5,281 nucleotides of DNA from Gemmatimonadota bacterium (lineage in GTDB: Bacteria; ARS69): contig JAGQIB010000587.1 in NCBI GenBank assembly GCA_020431545.1, forward strand, positions 1-5,281, in the 5' to 3' direction. Of the stretch, positions 5,046 to 5,281 are shown piece after piece; positions within the stretch are counted from its first letter, which is position 1; each line of letters begins with the position of its first letter. The notes under the pieces are model-generated. The model saw only the letters and a list, made by a program, of their open reading frames with translations. It did no database searches and was not told where the DNA came from. The position numbers and the translations under genes were made by a program.

Positions 5046-5281
5046 ATGAGCGGAGGTTCTCGTTCGGGAACCTGTTCGAAGGCATCGCGGCCGAGCTCCC
5101 GGAGGAACAGGTCGACGTGCTCGCTCAGGCGGCAGGGGTCCGCATCGAGCGCATCGTCTCCCGCGGTCACGGGTCGCCGGAGGGATTCTGGTACGACCAG
5201 CCCGAGGACGAATGGGTGTGCCTGCTGGCGGGGCGTGCGACGCTGACCTTCGAGGACGGCGAGGCGCTCGCGCTCGCCGCC
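5042..5281 (+). CDS. Cupin-domain protein, 3' end cut by the window edge
   Basis: Eighty codons are visible, from a GTG start to the window edge with no stop. The sequence opens NERRFSFGNLFEG, then LPEEQVDVL and a strand RIERIVSRGHGSPEGFWYDQ (36-53). The core EWVCLLAG (57-64) fits the E-x6-G part of cupin motif 1, but the usual HxH is replaced by a DQPED stretch, as in a group of small single-domain cupins in which 'SRGH.SP.GFWYDQ.EDEWV' is typical. The second cupin motif should lie beyond the window. The GTG shares GTGA with the stop of the beta-helix gene, a layout typical of translational coupling; a weak AAAGG lies 10 nt upstream. Codon use is again strongly GC-ending (18 of the first 20 codons). 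Metal binding and function are unknown. Confidence 0.85.
   Translation, partial: MNERRFSFGNLFEGIAAELPEEQVDVLAQAAGVRIERIVSRGHGSPEGFWYDQPEDEWVCLLAGRATLTFEDGEALALAA

Noticed and set aside
5046..5246. A 66-codon plus-strand frame starting at the ATG after the beta-helix stop
   Set aside because: Its product is Ser/Arg-rich without motifs; the overlapping frame from GTG 5042 encodes a recognisable cupin N-terminus open to the window edge.

Overview
The window is GC-rich bacterial DNA, with almost every codon of most genes ending in G or C. It holds five complete protein genes and the start of a sixth. The likely source is an uncultured high-GC bacterium of the wider FCB-type lineages, possibly Candidatus Eisenbacteria or a relative. 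This is inferred from a gingipain-type (C25) protease with a 'SPNPF...FDVAGR...GTYF' FlgD/Por-like tail, next to an exported parallel beta-helix protein. No RNA gene or ribosomal marker is present to settle the taxonomy.

Left part (1-1176) holds small housekeeping-like genes. A cytosolic HEXXH putative zincin (6-440, minus) is divergent from an OsmC/Ohr-family protein (545-988, plus, TTG start with a strong Shine-Dalgarno). The 104-bp gap between them carries both ribosome-binding sites and weak -10-like boxes. The OsmC gene converges on a 63-residue membrane protein (985-1176, minus, DUF6116-like), and the two stop codons share one CTAG.

The gap at 1177-1520 is very GC-rich. It holds a degenerate tandem repeat of about 14 bp and a small hairpin, and no convincing gene.

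Middle part (1521-3929): the dominant gene encodes a 782-residue secreted cysteine protease of the gingipain family. It has a signal peptide, a C25-type propeptide, the catalytic domain with the His/Cys pair (H464, C497), an Ig-like region and a C-terminal sorting-type tail. A strong intrinsic terminator with a GCGA tetraloop closes the unit.

Right part (3930-5281): a new transcription unit starts with a TACAAT box and a leader with two possible hairpins. It encodes an exported right-handed parallel beta-helix protein (4044-5045) whose codon usage is clearly less GC-biased than its neighbours. Its stop overlaps, as GTGA, the start of a cupin-domain protein (5042 to the window edge). No mobile element, CRISPR array, tRNA or rRNA is seen. 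No wholly new system is demonstrated. The points most worth a second look are the gingipain-like protease and its tail, the compositional outlier beta-helix gene with its cysteine ladder, and the small HEXXH protein.
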